From: JAVKFF01 sp040226215
Lineage (GTDB): Bacteria > Pseudomonadota > Alphaproteobacteria > DSM-16000 > Inquilinaceae
Length of the DNA: 64,000 bases
NCBI GenBank assembly: GCA_040226215.1
Contig: JAVKFF010000122.1
Location: 62,001-126,000, forward strand
Direction: 5' to 3'
Under the pieces are notes generated by a model. That model worked only from the letters and a program-made list of their open reading frames with translations, was not told where the DNA came from and did no database searches. The position numbers were made by a program, and so were the translations under genes. Of this stretch, positions 8,957 through 17,089 are shown piece by piece (the stretch's first letter is position 1; every line of letters begins with the position of its first letter).

Positions 8957-10141
8957 ATGACGATCGATATCGCGCGCGTGCGTGCCGACACGCCGGCATG
9001 CGCGGACATAGTCCATCTCAACAATGCCGGCGCCGCGCTGCCGCCCCTGCCAGTCACCCGCGCCCAGATCGCGCATCTGGAGCGGGAGGCGGCGATCGGC
9101 GGCTATGAGGCCGCGGCGGAGGCCGCCGAGGCGCTGTCGAACACCTACCGCGCGCTCGCCCGTCTGCTGAACGCCGATACCGCCGAGATCGCCGTGGTGG
9201 AGAACGCCACGCGTGCCTGGGACATGGCCTTCTACGCTGTCGACTTCCGCCCCGGCGACCGCATCGTCACCGGTATGGCGGAGTACGCCTCCAACTACCT
9301 CGCCTTCCTCCAGGTGGCGCGCAAGACGGGGGCGGTGATCGAGACCGTGCCCGACGACCGCTTCGGCCAGATCGATCTCGGCCAGCTGGCCCGAACCCTG
9401 GACGATACCTCGAAAGGGCCGGTCCGCCTGATCGCGGTCAGCCACGTGCCCACCAATGGGGGCCTCGTCAATCCGGCCGCCGGCATCGGCCGCCTAGCGC
9501 GCGAACGCGGCATCCCCTTCCTGCTCGACGCCTGCCAGTCGGCCGGGCAGATGCCGCTCGACGTGCAGGCCCTGGGCTGCACCATGCTGACCGCGACCGG
9601 CCGCAAATATCTGCGCGGGCCGCGCGGCATCGGCTTCCTCTACGTTGCTCGCGACTGGATCGACAAGCTCGAGCCGCCCTTCGTCGACCTGCACGCCGCG
9701 GAATGGACATCGGCCGACAGCTACGTGCTGCGCGACGACGCGCGCCGATTCGAGAACTGGGAGATCAATGTCGCCGCCAAGATCGGTCTCGGAGTCGCCG
9801 TCGACTACGCGCTCGACCTCGGTCTCGACGCCATTCGCTCCCGCGTCACCGGCCTGGCAAGCCGCGCGCGGACAGCACTGGACGCGGTGCCCGGCGTTGC
9901 CGTGCTGGACAAGGGCATGGCCAAGTGCGGCATCGTCACTTTTCTCAAGGTCGGTGAGGAGCCTCGGCAGACCAAGGGGCGCCTGGCGGCCGCCGGCATC
10001 AACGTCTCCGTCTCCGGCCGCTCCTCCACCCGTCTCGACATGGATGACCGCGACATCGACGATCTGGTCCGCGCCTCGGTGCACTACTACAACACCGAGG
10101 AGGAGATCGACCGCCTCGCCGCGGTGGTGGCGGAGGGGTAG
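8957..10141 (+). CDS. Aminotransferase class V-fold PLP enzyme
   Basis: The 394-residue protein belongs to the class V aminotransferase group (cysteine desulfurase / isopenicillin-N epimerase-like). The PLP-binding lysine is K217 in the segment TATGRKYLRGPRGIG. The ring-stacking and pyridine-contacting positions appear as VSHVPTNGG and LLDACQSAGQ (D191, Q194). There is no conserved active-site cysteine loop of IscS/NifS visible, so a desulfurase in Fe-S assembly is unlikely. Substrate is unknown; C-S lyases and epimerases share this layout. It converges with dgcA, the two stops being 13 bases apart. Confidence 0.85.
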   Translation: MTIDIARVRADTPACADIVHLNNAGAALPPLPVTRAQIAHLEREAAIGGYEAAAEAAEALSNTYRALARLLNADTAEIAVVENATRAWDMAFYAVDFRPGDRIVTGMAEYASNYLAFLQVARKTGAVIETVPDDRFGQIDLGQLARTLDDTSKGPVRLIAVSHVPTNGGLVNPAAGIGRLARERGIPFLLDACQSAGQMPLDVQALGCTMLTATGRKYLRGPRGIGFLYVARDWIDKLEPPFVDLHAAEWTSADSYVLRDDARRFENWEINVAAKIGLGVAVDYALDLGLDAIRSRVTGLASRARTALDAVPGVAVLDKGMAKCGIVTFLKVGEEPRQTKGRLAAAGINVSVSGRSSTRLDMDDRDIDDLVRASVHYYNTEEEIDRLAAVVAEG

Positions 10142-10154
10142 ACTAGGGGGCTGA

Positions 10155-11147
10155 TCAGGCGCCGTCGTTTCCCCACAGCGCCGCGGAGGGCGGCTGCGCC
10201 TCGGTATCGATATAGGCGAGCGGCGTCTCCACGTCCTCGGCCAACCAGAGCGGCGCGTCGAGGTCGACAATCTCCGCCCCCTGGGCCGCCAGCACCCCCG
10301 GCGCCATGGACAGCGAACTTCCCATCATGCAGCCCAGCATCACCCGGAAACCGGCCGCCCGGGCGGCGTCGCCCAGCGCCAGTGCCTCTGTGAGACCGCC
10401 GGTCTTGTCCAGCTTGACGTTGACCATGCCGTACTTGCCGGCCAACGCCGGCAGCGATTCCCGCGTGTGGCAGCTCTCATCGGCGCACAACACGACCGGA
10501 CCGTCGTAGTCCTTCAGCTGATCGTCCTCCGCCGTCGGCAGGGGCTGCTCGATCATCTCCACGCCGAGATCGTGGAAGGCGCCGGCGTACTGCTCCAGAT
10601 GGCGCATGGACCAGCCCTCATTGGCGTCGACCACGATCGCGGATTTCGGCGCGGCCGCGCGCACCGCCGTCACCCGGTCCAGGTCTCCGTCGCCTGTCAG
10701 CTTCAGTTTCAGCCGGGGAAGATGGGCCCATTTCGCGGCCGCCGCCGCCATGGCCTCGACCGTATCGAGGCTGATGGTCATGACCGAGGTGACCGGGCGC
10801 CAGCGCGGGCGGCCTGCCAGTTCCCAGACCGGCTTGCCGGTGCGCCGTGCCTCGAAATCCCAGAGCGCGCAGTCGAGCGCGTTGCGGGCCGCGCCGGCCG
10901 GAAGGGCTTCCTGAAGCGCTGCCCGGTCCATGCCGTCGGCTATCCGGCCGCGCACACCGGCGATCTGTGCCTCGACCGACTCAAGGCTCTCGCCGTAGCG
11001 CTCGTAGGGCACGCATTCGCCCCGCCCGGTCACCGCGCCGTCGCTGATCGAGACGATGAGGGTATAGGCCTCGGTCTTGGCGCCGCGGGAGATGGCGAAG
11101 CGGCCGCGCAGCTTGAAGGCGTGCCGCGCGACCGTGACCGCCAGCAT
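10155..11147 (-). CDS. dgcA: Enolase-superfamily racemase/epimerase DgcA (N-acetyl-D-glutamate racemase / Ala-Glu epimerase type)
   Basis: The 330-residue protein is of the muconate-lactonizing/dipeptide-epimerase branch of the enolase superfamily. It shows the LKLKLTGD K-x-K acid/base motif, metal ligands in VVDANEGWS, MIEQPLP and CADESC, and the second lysine in VNVKLDKTGG. The ATG directly follows the TAG of the upstream DUF1611 gene. That pairing is the marker of the DgcN-DgcA route, in which D-glutamate is N-acetylated, racemised and deacetylated. Older annotations call this family L-Ala-D/L-Glu epimerase. The neighbouring gamma-glutamyltransferase supports a glutamate or peptidoglycan-peptide theme. 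Confidence 0.85.
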   Translation of the reverse strand: MLAVTVARHAFKLRGRFAISRGAKTEAYTLIVSISDGAVTGRGECVPYERYGESLESVEAQIAGVRGRIADGMDRAALQEALPAGAARNALDCALWDFEARRTGKPVWELAGRPRWRPVTSVMTISLDTVEAMAAAAAKWAHLPRLKLKLTGDGDLDRVTAVRAAAPKSAIVVDANEGWSMRHLEQYAGAFHDLGVEMIEQPLPTAEDDQLKDYDGPVVLCADESCHTRESLPALAGKYGMVNVKLDKTGGLTEALALGDAARAAGFRVMLGCMMGSSLSMAPGVLAAQGAEIVDLDAPLWLAEDVETPLAYIDTEAQPPSAALWGNDGA

Positions 11148-12152
11148 CTAGAGTCGCTCCATGGCGTCGACCAGCGGCTCGACTCCGGTGCGCACCGGAT
11201 CGACGGCGGGTATGCCGAACTCGTCCTCGTAGCCCTTCAGGATATCCCTTGCCTCGGCTTCGGACAGCTTCGAGGTGTTGGCCGCGATGCCGATCACCGT
11301 CGCCGCCGGATTGGTCAGCCGGGCGCAGCGCTCGTTGAGCTCGATACACTCCGCGATTCCGGGCAGCTGGTAGCCCGGCAGGCCGCGCATGTGCGGGCGC
11401 CCGGGCTCCGTGCATAGCACCAGGGCATCGGCCTGCGCGCCGTGCAGCAGGCCCATGGAGACGCCGGCGAAGCTGGCATGGAACAGCGAGCCCTGCCCCT
11501 CCACCAGGTCCCAGTGGTCGGGATCGTTGGCCGGCGCCAGCCACTCCACCGCACCGGAGATGAAGTCGGCCACCACCGCGTCGACCGAGACGCCCTCGCC
11601 GGCGATCAGGATGCCTGTCTGGCCGGTGGCCCGGAAGGTCGCCTTCATGCCGCGCGCCGCCATCGCCTTCTCGCAGGCGAGCGCGGTGTACATCTTGCCG
11701 ACCGAGCAGTCGGTGCCGACGGCCAGCATGCGCTTGCCCGGCCGCTTCTCGCCGGTGCCGACGTCGAAATCGCGGGTCGGGTGGCGCACGTCGAAGATCT
11801 GGCGGCCATGGGTGCGGGCCGATTCCGCCACCATAGGCAGGGAGGTCACCTTGTTGTGCAGCCCGCTGGCGATGTCCATGCCGTGCTCCAGCGCGTGCAT
11901 CATCGTGTCCTGCCATTCGACCGAGATACGCCCACCGCGGTTGGCGACGCCGATCACCAGGGTCTTGACGCCAGCGGCCGCCGCTTCCTCGATGGTCATG
12001 TCCGGCAGTCCCAGATCGGCGTTGCAGCCGGGCAGGCGCAACTGGCCGACGCACCATTCCGGGCGCCATTGGCGCACGCCGGCGGCCGTCTTGGCCGCGA
12101 GCAGGTCGGCCGCGTCACCGAGGAACAGCAGATAGGGATGCTGGATCAACAC
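11148..12152 (-). CDS. dgcN: DUF1611 protein DgcN (N-acetyltransferase of D-glutamate catabolism)
   Basis: The 334-residue protein shows the DUF1611 layout: an N-terminal Rossmann-like part (VKTLVIGVANRGG), a P-loop-like region with VGTDCSVGKMYTALA around residues 145-159, and EGQGSLFHASFAGVS near 228. It is the first gene of a two-gene unit with dgcA. Known family work assigns DgcN an acetyl-CoA-dependent N-acetylation of D-glutamate; the P-loop was earlier read as a ligase feature. It is transcribed away from ggt, with a shared 158-bp upstream region. Confidence 0.85.
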   Translation of the reverse strand: MLIQHPYLLFLGDAADLLAAKTAAGVRQWRPEWCVGQLRLPGCNADLGLPDMTIEEAAAAGVKTLVIGVANRGGRISVEWQDTMMHALEHGMDIASGLHNKVTSLPMVAESARTHGRQIFDVRHPTRDFDVGTGEKRPGKRMLAVGTDCSVGKMYTALACEKAMAARGMKATFRATGQTGILIAGEGVSVDAVVADFISGAVEWLAPANDPDHWDLVEGQGSLFHASFAGVSMGLLHGAQADALVLCTEPGRPHMRGLPGYQLPGIAECIELNERCARLTNPAATVIGIAANTSKLSEAEARDILKGYEDEFGIPAVDPVRTGVEPLVDAMERL

Positions 12153-12310
12153 CGCTTTCGAACTCCCAAAAAGGTCATGGCCAATTTCAGCCCGGATCGG
12201 CTAGGACAATCCTCACGCGCCGATCCGAACGCAACTCGCCGTTCAGGTAAAGCCTAAACATCGGCGGTCAGCCAAGCCGCAGCCGACACGAAATCAGGGA
12301 CGTCCCGCGC

Positions 12311-14131
12311 ATGTTCACCACCCGTCCGGAACTCAAGGGCAGCTTCGGCATGATCGCCAGCACCCACTGGCTGGCCACGGCCGTCGGCATGGCCATGCTG
12401 GAGCGCGGCGGCAACGCCTTCGACGCCGCCGTGGCCGCCGGTTTCGTGCTGCACGTGGCCGAGCCGCACATGAACGGGCCCGGCGGCGACCTGCCGGTGA
12501 TCTTCCAGCGCGGCGACGCCGACCGGGCCGAGGTGCTGTGCGGCCAGGGTCCGGCGCCGGCCGGGGCGACCATCGCCCGTTTCCGCGAACTCGGTCTCGA
12601 CATCATCCCCGGCACCGGCCTGCTGCCCGCCGCCATACCCGGGGCGGTGGACGCCTGGCTGGTGCTGCTGCGCGATCACGGCACCATGGATCTGGGCGAG
12701 GTGCTGGCGCCCGCCATCGGCTACGCCCGGGACGGCTTCCCGGTGCACCAGGCGGTCGCCGCCGCGGTCGAGCAGTGCCGAGCCACCTTCCGGGACGTCT
12801 GGCCGACCAGCGGCGCCCAGTGGCTGCCAGGCGGCGAGGGGCCGCGAGCCGGCGGCTTCTTCCGTCTGCCCGCCCTGGCGGCGACCTATCAGCGCCTCGC
12901 CGACGCCGCCGGGGGCAGCGGCCGCCAGGCCGGCATCGAGGCCGCCCGCCGCGCCTGGCGCGAGGGCTTCGTGGCCGAGGCCATCGACCGCTTCTGCCGC
13001 GAGGAGGAGATCCTCGACGTCTCCGGAAGGCGCCACCGCGGCCTCCTGACCGGCGACGATCTGGGCCGCTGGCAGCCCGCCTACGAAGCGCCGCTCACCG
13101 TCGACTATCACGGCCTCACCGTCGCCAAGACCAGGACCTGGACCCAGGGCCTCGTCTTCCTGCAGCAGTTGGCCCTGCTCAAGGGTTTCGACATCGCCGC
13201 AATGGACCCGGCCGGGGCCGACTTCGTGCACACGGTCGCCGAGTGCGCCAAGCTGGCCATGGCCGACCGGGAGGCCTGGTACGGCGACCCGGACTTCGCC
13301 GACGTGCCTGTCGAGGCGCTGCTGTCGGAGGCCTACAACGCCGAACGCCGGGCGCTCGTCGGCGCGGACGCCTCGCACGACTTCCGCCCCGGCGCGCCCG
13401 ACGGCCGGCAGCCCTATCTGCCCGCCTTCCTCGACCATGCCGAGGGCCAGCGTCGCATGGAGGCGAACCTGACCCCGTCCGACCCCAATGCCGGCCTGCC
13501 CGGCGGCCTCGAGCGGCGGGACAGCGGCGCCATGGTGGACGGCGATACCGTCCATCTCGACGTCGTCGACCGCTGGGGAAACATGGTCTCGGCCACGCCG
13601 TCCGGCGGCTGGCTGCAGAGTTCGCCGACCATTCCGGAGCTGGGATTCTGCCTCGGCACGCGGCTGCAGATGCTGTGGCTCGACGAGAACAGCCCGTCGG
13701 CGCTGGCGCCTGGCAAACGCCCGCGCTCGACCCTGACGCCTACCCTGGTGCAGCGCGAGGGCCGGCCCTGGATGGCGCTCGGCACGCCGGGCGGCGACCA
13801 ACAGGACCAGTGGACCATGCTGCTGTTCCTGCGCCACCTGCATCACGGCCTCAACCTGCAGGAGGCCATCGACCTGCCCGCCTTCCACAGCGCCAACGCG
13901 CCGACCAGCTTCTGGCCGCGCACCCGCCAGCCCGGCGTGCTGGTGATCGAGGATCGCTTCGACGAGGCGGTCTTTGCCGAACTGGAGCGCCGCGGCCATA
14001 TTCTGGAGCGCAAGCATCCCTGGTCGCTTGGCCGCCTCGCCGCGGTCAAGCGCAGCGAGGAGACGGGCGGCACCATGCTGCGGGCGGCGTGCAACGCGCG
14101 CTACATGCAGGGCTACGCCGCCGGCCGCTGA
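12311..14131 (+). CDS. Gamma-glutamyltransferase family protein
   Basis: This 606-residue Ntn-hydrolase precursor should self-cleave before T413 in DGDTVHLDVVDRWGN, which aligns with the TTHxxVVDxxGNxV processing site of gamma-glutamyltranspeptidases. Other family segments are MLERGGNAFDAAVAAGFVL near the N-terminus, GPGG at about 56-59, SPTIPELGFCLG and PGKRPRSTLTPTLV. No signal peptide is visible, unlike periplasmic E. coli Ggt, so a cytoplasmic role in gamma-glutamyl compound breakdown is likely. It is divergent from dgcNA, and released glutamate could connect the two. Confidence 0.88.
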   Translation: MFTTRPELKGSFGMIASTHWLATAVGMAMLERGGNAFDAAVAAGFVLHVAEPHMNGPGGDLPVIFQRGDADRAEVLCGQGPAPAGATIARFRELGLDIIPGTGLLPAAIPGAVDAWLVLLRDHGTMDLGEVLAPAIGYARDGFPVHQAVAAAVEQCRATFRDVWPTSGAQWLPGGEGPRAGGFFRLPALAATYQRLADAAGGSGRQAGIEAARRAWREGFVAEAIDRFCREEEILDVSGRRHRGLLTGDDLGRWQPAYEAPLTVDYHGLTVAKTRTWTQGLVFLQQLALLKGFDIAAMDPAGADFVHTVAECAKLAMADREAWYGDPDFADVPVEALLSEAYNAERRALVGADASHDFRPGAPDGRQPYLPAFLDHAEGQRRMEANLTPSDPNAGLPGGLERRDSGAMVDGDTVHLDVVDRWGNMVSATPSGGWLQSSPTIPELGFCLGTRLQMLWLDENSPSALAPGKRPRSTLTPTLVQREGRPWMALGTPGGDQQDQWTMLLFLRHLHHGLNLQEAIDLPAFHSANAPTSFWPRTRQPGVLVIEDRFDEAVFAELERRGHILERKHPWSLGRLAAVKRSEETGGTMLRAACNARYMQGYAAGR

Positions 14132-14191
14132 GACTGCCGGCACACCAACGATCACAAAGGGCACCACGCTCGACCGAGGGAGACCGCCGCC

Positions 14192-15052
14192 ATGAACCAA
14201 CCAGCCAGGGCGCCGCTCGGCGTCGTCGGCAGCATCGGGCCGCTCTATGCCCGGGTGCTCGGCAACCCCATGGTGCATGTCCGGCTGGGCGCGCCCTTCC
14301 TCGTCGTCCTCGTCGTCCTCGACCTGCTGTTCTTCGCCTGGCTCGGCCCGGCCGGTGTCGCCGGTCCGGCCGGTGCCGGCCAGGGACAGGTCATGCTGGC
14401 CCTGTTCCTGTTCCTCATCGTGACGGTGTGGGTATCGACGCTCTACGCGGTGCGCTGGCACCGCCACTCCCTGCTCGGCGAGAGCGATTTCGGCTTTCTC
14501 GACATCGCGCCCAGACAGCGGGACTGGGCCTATTTCGGCTACTCCATCCTGGTCGGCCTCGTGCTCGGCGTCGCTGCCTTCGTGCTCTCCTTCGTGGCCA
14601 GCATGGTGCTTGGTCTGTTCAACCTGCGCGGCGACTTCATGATGCAGATGTCCAGCCGTGGCGAGCAGGCCTTCTTCCTGTCGGCCGGCGGCCTCTTGAT
14701 GCTGGCCATCATCGGCCTGCCCTGCCTCTACCTCTTCGCCCGCTGGTGCCTGGTCTTCCCGGGCCGGGCGATCGGGATGCCGATGACGCTGACCCATTCC
14801 TGGCTCGTCACCCAGGGCCAGGGCTGGCGCATTGCCTTCCTGATCCTCGCCATGGTGCTGCCCGTGCAGCTCCTGGCTTCCCTGGTGCCGGGCCTCATCC
14901 CCTTCGCCGCCACCGGCTTCGTGTGGACCACCCAGCTCATCGCCTCGGTGGTGGTCAACCTCTTCCTGCTGATCACCATCGCGCTGGGCCAGAGCGCGCT
15001 CAGCCACACCTACGCCCATCTCGGCCGCATGCCGCGGGGGCATAGCAGCTAA
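14192..15052 (+). CDS. Polytopic inner-membrane protein of unknown function
   Basis: I do not recognise the family. The 286 residues contain about six hydrophobic segments, near 28-47, 64-82, 112-142, 158-178, 210-232 and 240-263, with an acidic-basic loop around LLGESDFGFLDIAPRQRDW. The gene lies 60 bases after the gamma-glutamyltransferase on the same strand and may share its transcript. An AGGGAGACCGCCGCC ribosome site precedes the ATG. A transport or regulatory role is possible but not supported by a motif. Confidence 0.8.
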   Translation: MNQPARAPLGVVGSIGPLYARVLGNPMVHVRLGAPFLVVLVVLDLLFFAWLGPAGVAGPAGAGQGQVMLALFLFLIVTVWVSTLYAVRWHRHSLLGESDFGFLDIAPRQRDWAYFGYSILVGLVLGVAAFVLSFVASMVLGLFNLRGDFMMQMSSRGEQAFFLSAGGLLMLAIIGLPCLYLFARWCLVFPGRAIGMPMTLTHSWLVTQGQGWRIAFLILAMVLPVQLLASLVPGLIPFAATGFVWTTQLIASVVVNLFLLITIALGQSALSHTYAHLGRMPRGHSS

Positions 15053-15109
15053 CGGCGTCGGTCAGGCACCCCGGGCAACCGACCGGATGTTCATGCCGGC
15101 ACGGAAAAC

Positions 15110-15139
15110 CTTAGCAAATCTTAGCATTCCTTAACATTT
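15110..15139. repeat. Three tandem 10-bp repeats between convergent genes
   Basis: Three successive decamers, CTTAGCAAAT, CTTAGCATTC and CTTAACATTT, form an AT-rich patch with a one-helical-turn period. It lies between the stops of the membrane protein gene (15052) and the GST gene (15168), where promoters are not expected. No terminator-type stem is seen beside it. Confidence 0.6.
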
Positions 15140-15167
15140 TAGACACCCTGGGGCGCTCGCCCACCCC

Positions 15168-15869
15168 CTACCGGGCCGCGTATTGCGCGTCGCCGAAGAG
15201 GTTCTTGCGGGCCTCCTCGCTGGTGATGGCCTGGCGGCGCTCGGCGAGGACCTGGAGGCCGCGCTCGACGGCCGGGCGGGCGTTGATGGCGTCGAACCAG
15301 CGCTTGAAATTGGGGAACTGGTCGGCGGTCCAGCCCTGGTTCTCGATCGAGCGGGACCAGGGGAAGGTCGCCATGTCGGCGATGGTGTACTCGTCCCCGG
15401 CCAGGTACTCCGCCTCGCCCAGGCGCTTGTCGAGCACCCGGTAGAGCCGGCCCGCCTCCTTGGTGTAGCGGTCGACGGCGTAGTCCAGCTTTTCCGGCGC
15501 GTAGCGGCGGAAATGGTGCGCCTGGCCCAGCATCGGGCCGAAGCCGCCCATCTGCCACATCAGCCACTTGACCGTGTCCCAGTGGGCCGGATGGCTCTGC
15601 GGCCAGAAGCGGCCGGACTTCTCGGCCAGATACATCAGGATGGCGCCCGATTCGAACAGGCTGAACGGCTTGCCGTCCGGCCCCTCGGGATCGACGATCG
15701 CCGGCATCTTGTTGTTCGGGCTGATCTTCAGGAAGTCCGGCTCGAACTGGTCGCCGGCACCGATGTTTACGGCATGCACGTTGTAGGGCATGCCGATCTC
15801 CTCCAGCAGGATGGAGACCTTGAAGCCGTTCGGGGTCGGCCAGGTGTAGAGCTCGATGGGCGCTGCCAT
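15168..15869 (-). CDS. Nu-class glutathione S-transferase, YfcG-like disulfide-bond oxidoreductase
   Basis: The 233-residue protein starts MAAPIELYTWPTPNGFK, and the N-terminal thioredoxin fold contains SPNNKMPAIVDPEG and FESGAILMYLAEKSGRF, which bind glutathione in YfcG/Ure2p-like GSTs. The C-terminal helical domain carries YTIADMATFPW. These enzymes reduce disulfides or peroxides with glutathione. I chose the ATG at 15869 because AAGGAA lies a suitable distance upstream and the protein then aligns from its first strand; an upstream in-frame ATG at 15944 would add an unmatched tail. The FNR-type box at 16000-16013 lies about 130 bases upstream and may also affect it. Confidence 0.92.
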   Translation of the reverse strand: MAAPIELYTWPTPNGFKVSILLEEIGMPYNVHAVNIGAGDQFEPDFLKISPNNKMPAIVDPEGPDGKPFSLFESGAILMYLAEKSGRFWPQSHPAHWDTVKWLMWQMGGFGPMLGQAHHFRRYAPEKLDYAVDRYTKEAGRLYRVLDKRLGEAEYLAGDEYTIADMATFPWSRSIENQGWTADQFPNFKRWFDAINARPAVERGLQVLAERRQAITSEEARKNLFGDAQYAAR

Positions 15870-15999
15870 GGGGGGTTCCTTGCCTCGGTTTTCGATTGAG
15901 TCCGCGCTGGGGAGTGGGGAGCGGATCGATAGACGCCTCTTCATTTAGGCGATCGGGGCTGGCAGACAAATCGCGAAATCTTGAGCGCCGCCGGATTCT

Positions 16000-16013
16000 T
16001 TGATCCAGGTCAA
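16000..16013 (+). promoter_or_regulatory. FNR/FixK-type box
   Basis: TTGATCCAGGTCAA matches the FNR-family consensus TTGAT-N4-ATCAA at nine of ten defined bases. Its centre is about 65 bases before the ATG at 16072. A class II arrangement (box centred at -41.5) would put the transcript start near 16048, leaving a 24-base leader with the AGCGAGGAGACC ribosome site. CAACAAT at 16036-16042 sits where the -10 should be. Confidence 0.65.
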
Positions 16014-16071
16014 TGACCGGATTGTTTGTAGGGGCAACAATCTCCCCGTACCAAGCGAGGAGACCAGCGCC

Positions 16072-16173
16072 ATGTCGGATTTCGAGATTGCCTACCTGGC
16101 CCTGGTTCTCGCCGGGTTCATCCTGTTCTCCGTGGTGCTCGCCTACGCGACGACCATCGCCGGGGAACGCTAG
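16072..16173 (+). CDS. 33-residue single-span membrane protein under FNR-type control
   Basis: The peptide begins MSDFEIAYLALVLAG, has one hydrophobic helix (about 7-27) and ends TTIAGER. A strong ribosome site (GCGAGGAGA) precedes the ATG, an FNR/FixK-type box lies at the spacing expected for activation, and an intrinsic terminator follows 33 bases after the stop. This forms a complete one-gene unit. Size and topology recall small subunits of respiratory oxidases (CydX, CcoQ-like), but no oxidase gene is near and I cannot assign it. By regulation it should be made under low oxygen. It is too short for usual gene-finding cut-offs. Confidence 0.75.
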   Translation: MSDFEIAYLALVLAGFILFSVVLAYATTIAGER

Positions 16174-16206
16174 CCAGAGACGCCCTCCTGGCATCCCAAA
16201 CTTGAC

Positions 16207-16237
16207 GGCCCGCCGAAACCCTCGGCGGGCCGCTTTT
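16207..16237 (+). terminator. Intrinsic terminator of the small membrane protein gene
   Basis: A perfect 10-bp stem GGCCCGCCGA/TCGGCGGGCC (16207-16216 with 16222-16231), loop AACCC, is followed by GCTTTT. It overlaps the last codon of the convergent acetyltransferase gene (stop at 16236-16238). Confidence 0.9.
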
Positions 16238-17063
16238 ATGCGCCCGGGTGGGGACCGAGTGACGTGCGGTAGGGCGTCCAGTCCTGCCCCCCGCCGGCGC
16301 GCGCCAGGTCGCATTCCAGACAGCCCTCGCCGGGCGGGTGCAGGAAGATGTCGGGCTCCGCCCGCAGCCGCTCCAGCGCCACCGCCACGACGTCGCGCGC
16401 CCGGACCAGCCGGGCCATCGCGTTGCCGACCGCGCCCTCGCGCTGCAGGCCGCGGCCGCGCAGCCAGTCGTCGGCCAGGGCGAAGCGCTGGCAGCAATGG
16501 TCGGTCTCGCCATAGTCGATGCGCACGGCGTGCCCGTCCTCCGCCACGGTGATGTGATGGGCGACACGGTAGCCGACGCCGGCCAGCACCTCCGCCAGGT
16601 GCAGCGTGGTGTCCGCCTCGTGCCCGACGCCCAGCAGCAGCACCTGACCGTCCGCCTGCCGCACCCGGTCGACCGGGCTGTCCGGACCGTGCGGCGGCAG
16701 GGGCAGCCCCGTGTCGACGATCTCGGCGGCAAGCGGCCCGCGGGCGGCGAAGGCGAAGGGATGCGGGCTGCGCACCACGCCCGGCAGGCGCCTGAACATG
16801 CGCGGCAGCACGCCCAGGTCGTCGGCCGGCTCGCTGGCACACGCGTCGAAGACCGCTTCGTCGTCGCCGGTCCAGCACGGCATCACCAGCGTGCCGTCGG
16901 GGCCGAGCGCCGCGGACAGCGCCGCGATCAGGCCTTCCGGCCCGCCATCGACCGGTCGCACGGCGCGGAACGCGGTATGGACCAGCAGGACCCCGCCGGC
17001 ACGCACGCCCAGCGCGCGCAGCTGCGCGATCAGTTCGTCCCGGCTCCAGACGGTGGCGGTCAT
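16236..17063 (-). CDS. AAC(3)-family N-acetyltransferase
   Basis: The 275-residue protein matches the aminoglycoside 3-N-acetyltransferase/YokD family: LLVHTAFRAVRPVDGGPEGL near the N-terminus, TLVMPCWTG, RSPHPFAFAARG with the conserved HP, and VLLLGVGHEADTTLHLAE in the acetyl-CoA region. A C-terminal GCLECDLA segment has paired cysteines. I prefer the ATG at 17063, preceded by GGAGG at 7 bases, over a GTG at 17093. It acetylates an amine with acetyl-CoA. Antibiotic resistance is possible, but many chromosomal members have unknown natural substrates. It lies just downstream of etfA on the same strand. Confidence 0.87.
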   Translation of the reverse strand: MTATVWSRDELIAQLRALGVRAGGVLLVHTAFRAVRPVDGGPEGLIAALSAALGPDGTLVMPCWTGDDEAVFDACASEPADDLGVLPRMFRRLPGVVRSPHPFAFAARGPLAAEIVDTGLPLPPHGPDSPVDRVRQADGQVLLLGVGHEADTTLHLAEVLAGVGYRVAHHITVAEDGHAVRIDYGETDHCCQRFALADDWLRGRGLQREGAVGNAMARLVRARDVVAVALERLRAEPDIFLHPPGEGCLECDLARAGGGQDWTPYRTSLGPHPGA

Positions 17064-17089
17064 CGCCGCGCCTCCCGAGCCCGGCAGGC

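Noticed and set aside
10155..11147. Reading dgcA as a simple L-Ala-D/L-Glu dipeptide epimerase of peptidoglycan recycling.
   Set aside because: Kept as an alternative only. Direct coupling to a DUF1611 gene is the mark of the DgcN-DgcA D-glutamate route.
12254..15043. A 929-codon open frame on the minus strand opposite ggt and the membrane protein gene.
   Set aside because: Its product is low-complexity His/Gln/Gly/Asp sequence, and the opposite strand has clear enzyme motifs (gamma-glutamyltransferase). It is an antisense shadow of GC-rich codon use.
12538..15045. A second long plus-strand frame of 835 codons over the same region.
   Set aside because: Arg/Pro/Gly-rich without any motif and out of frame with two well-supported genes.
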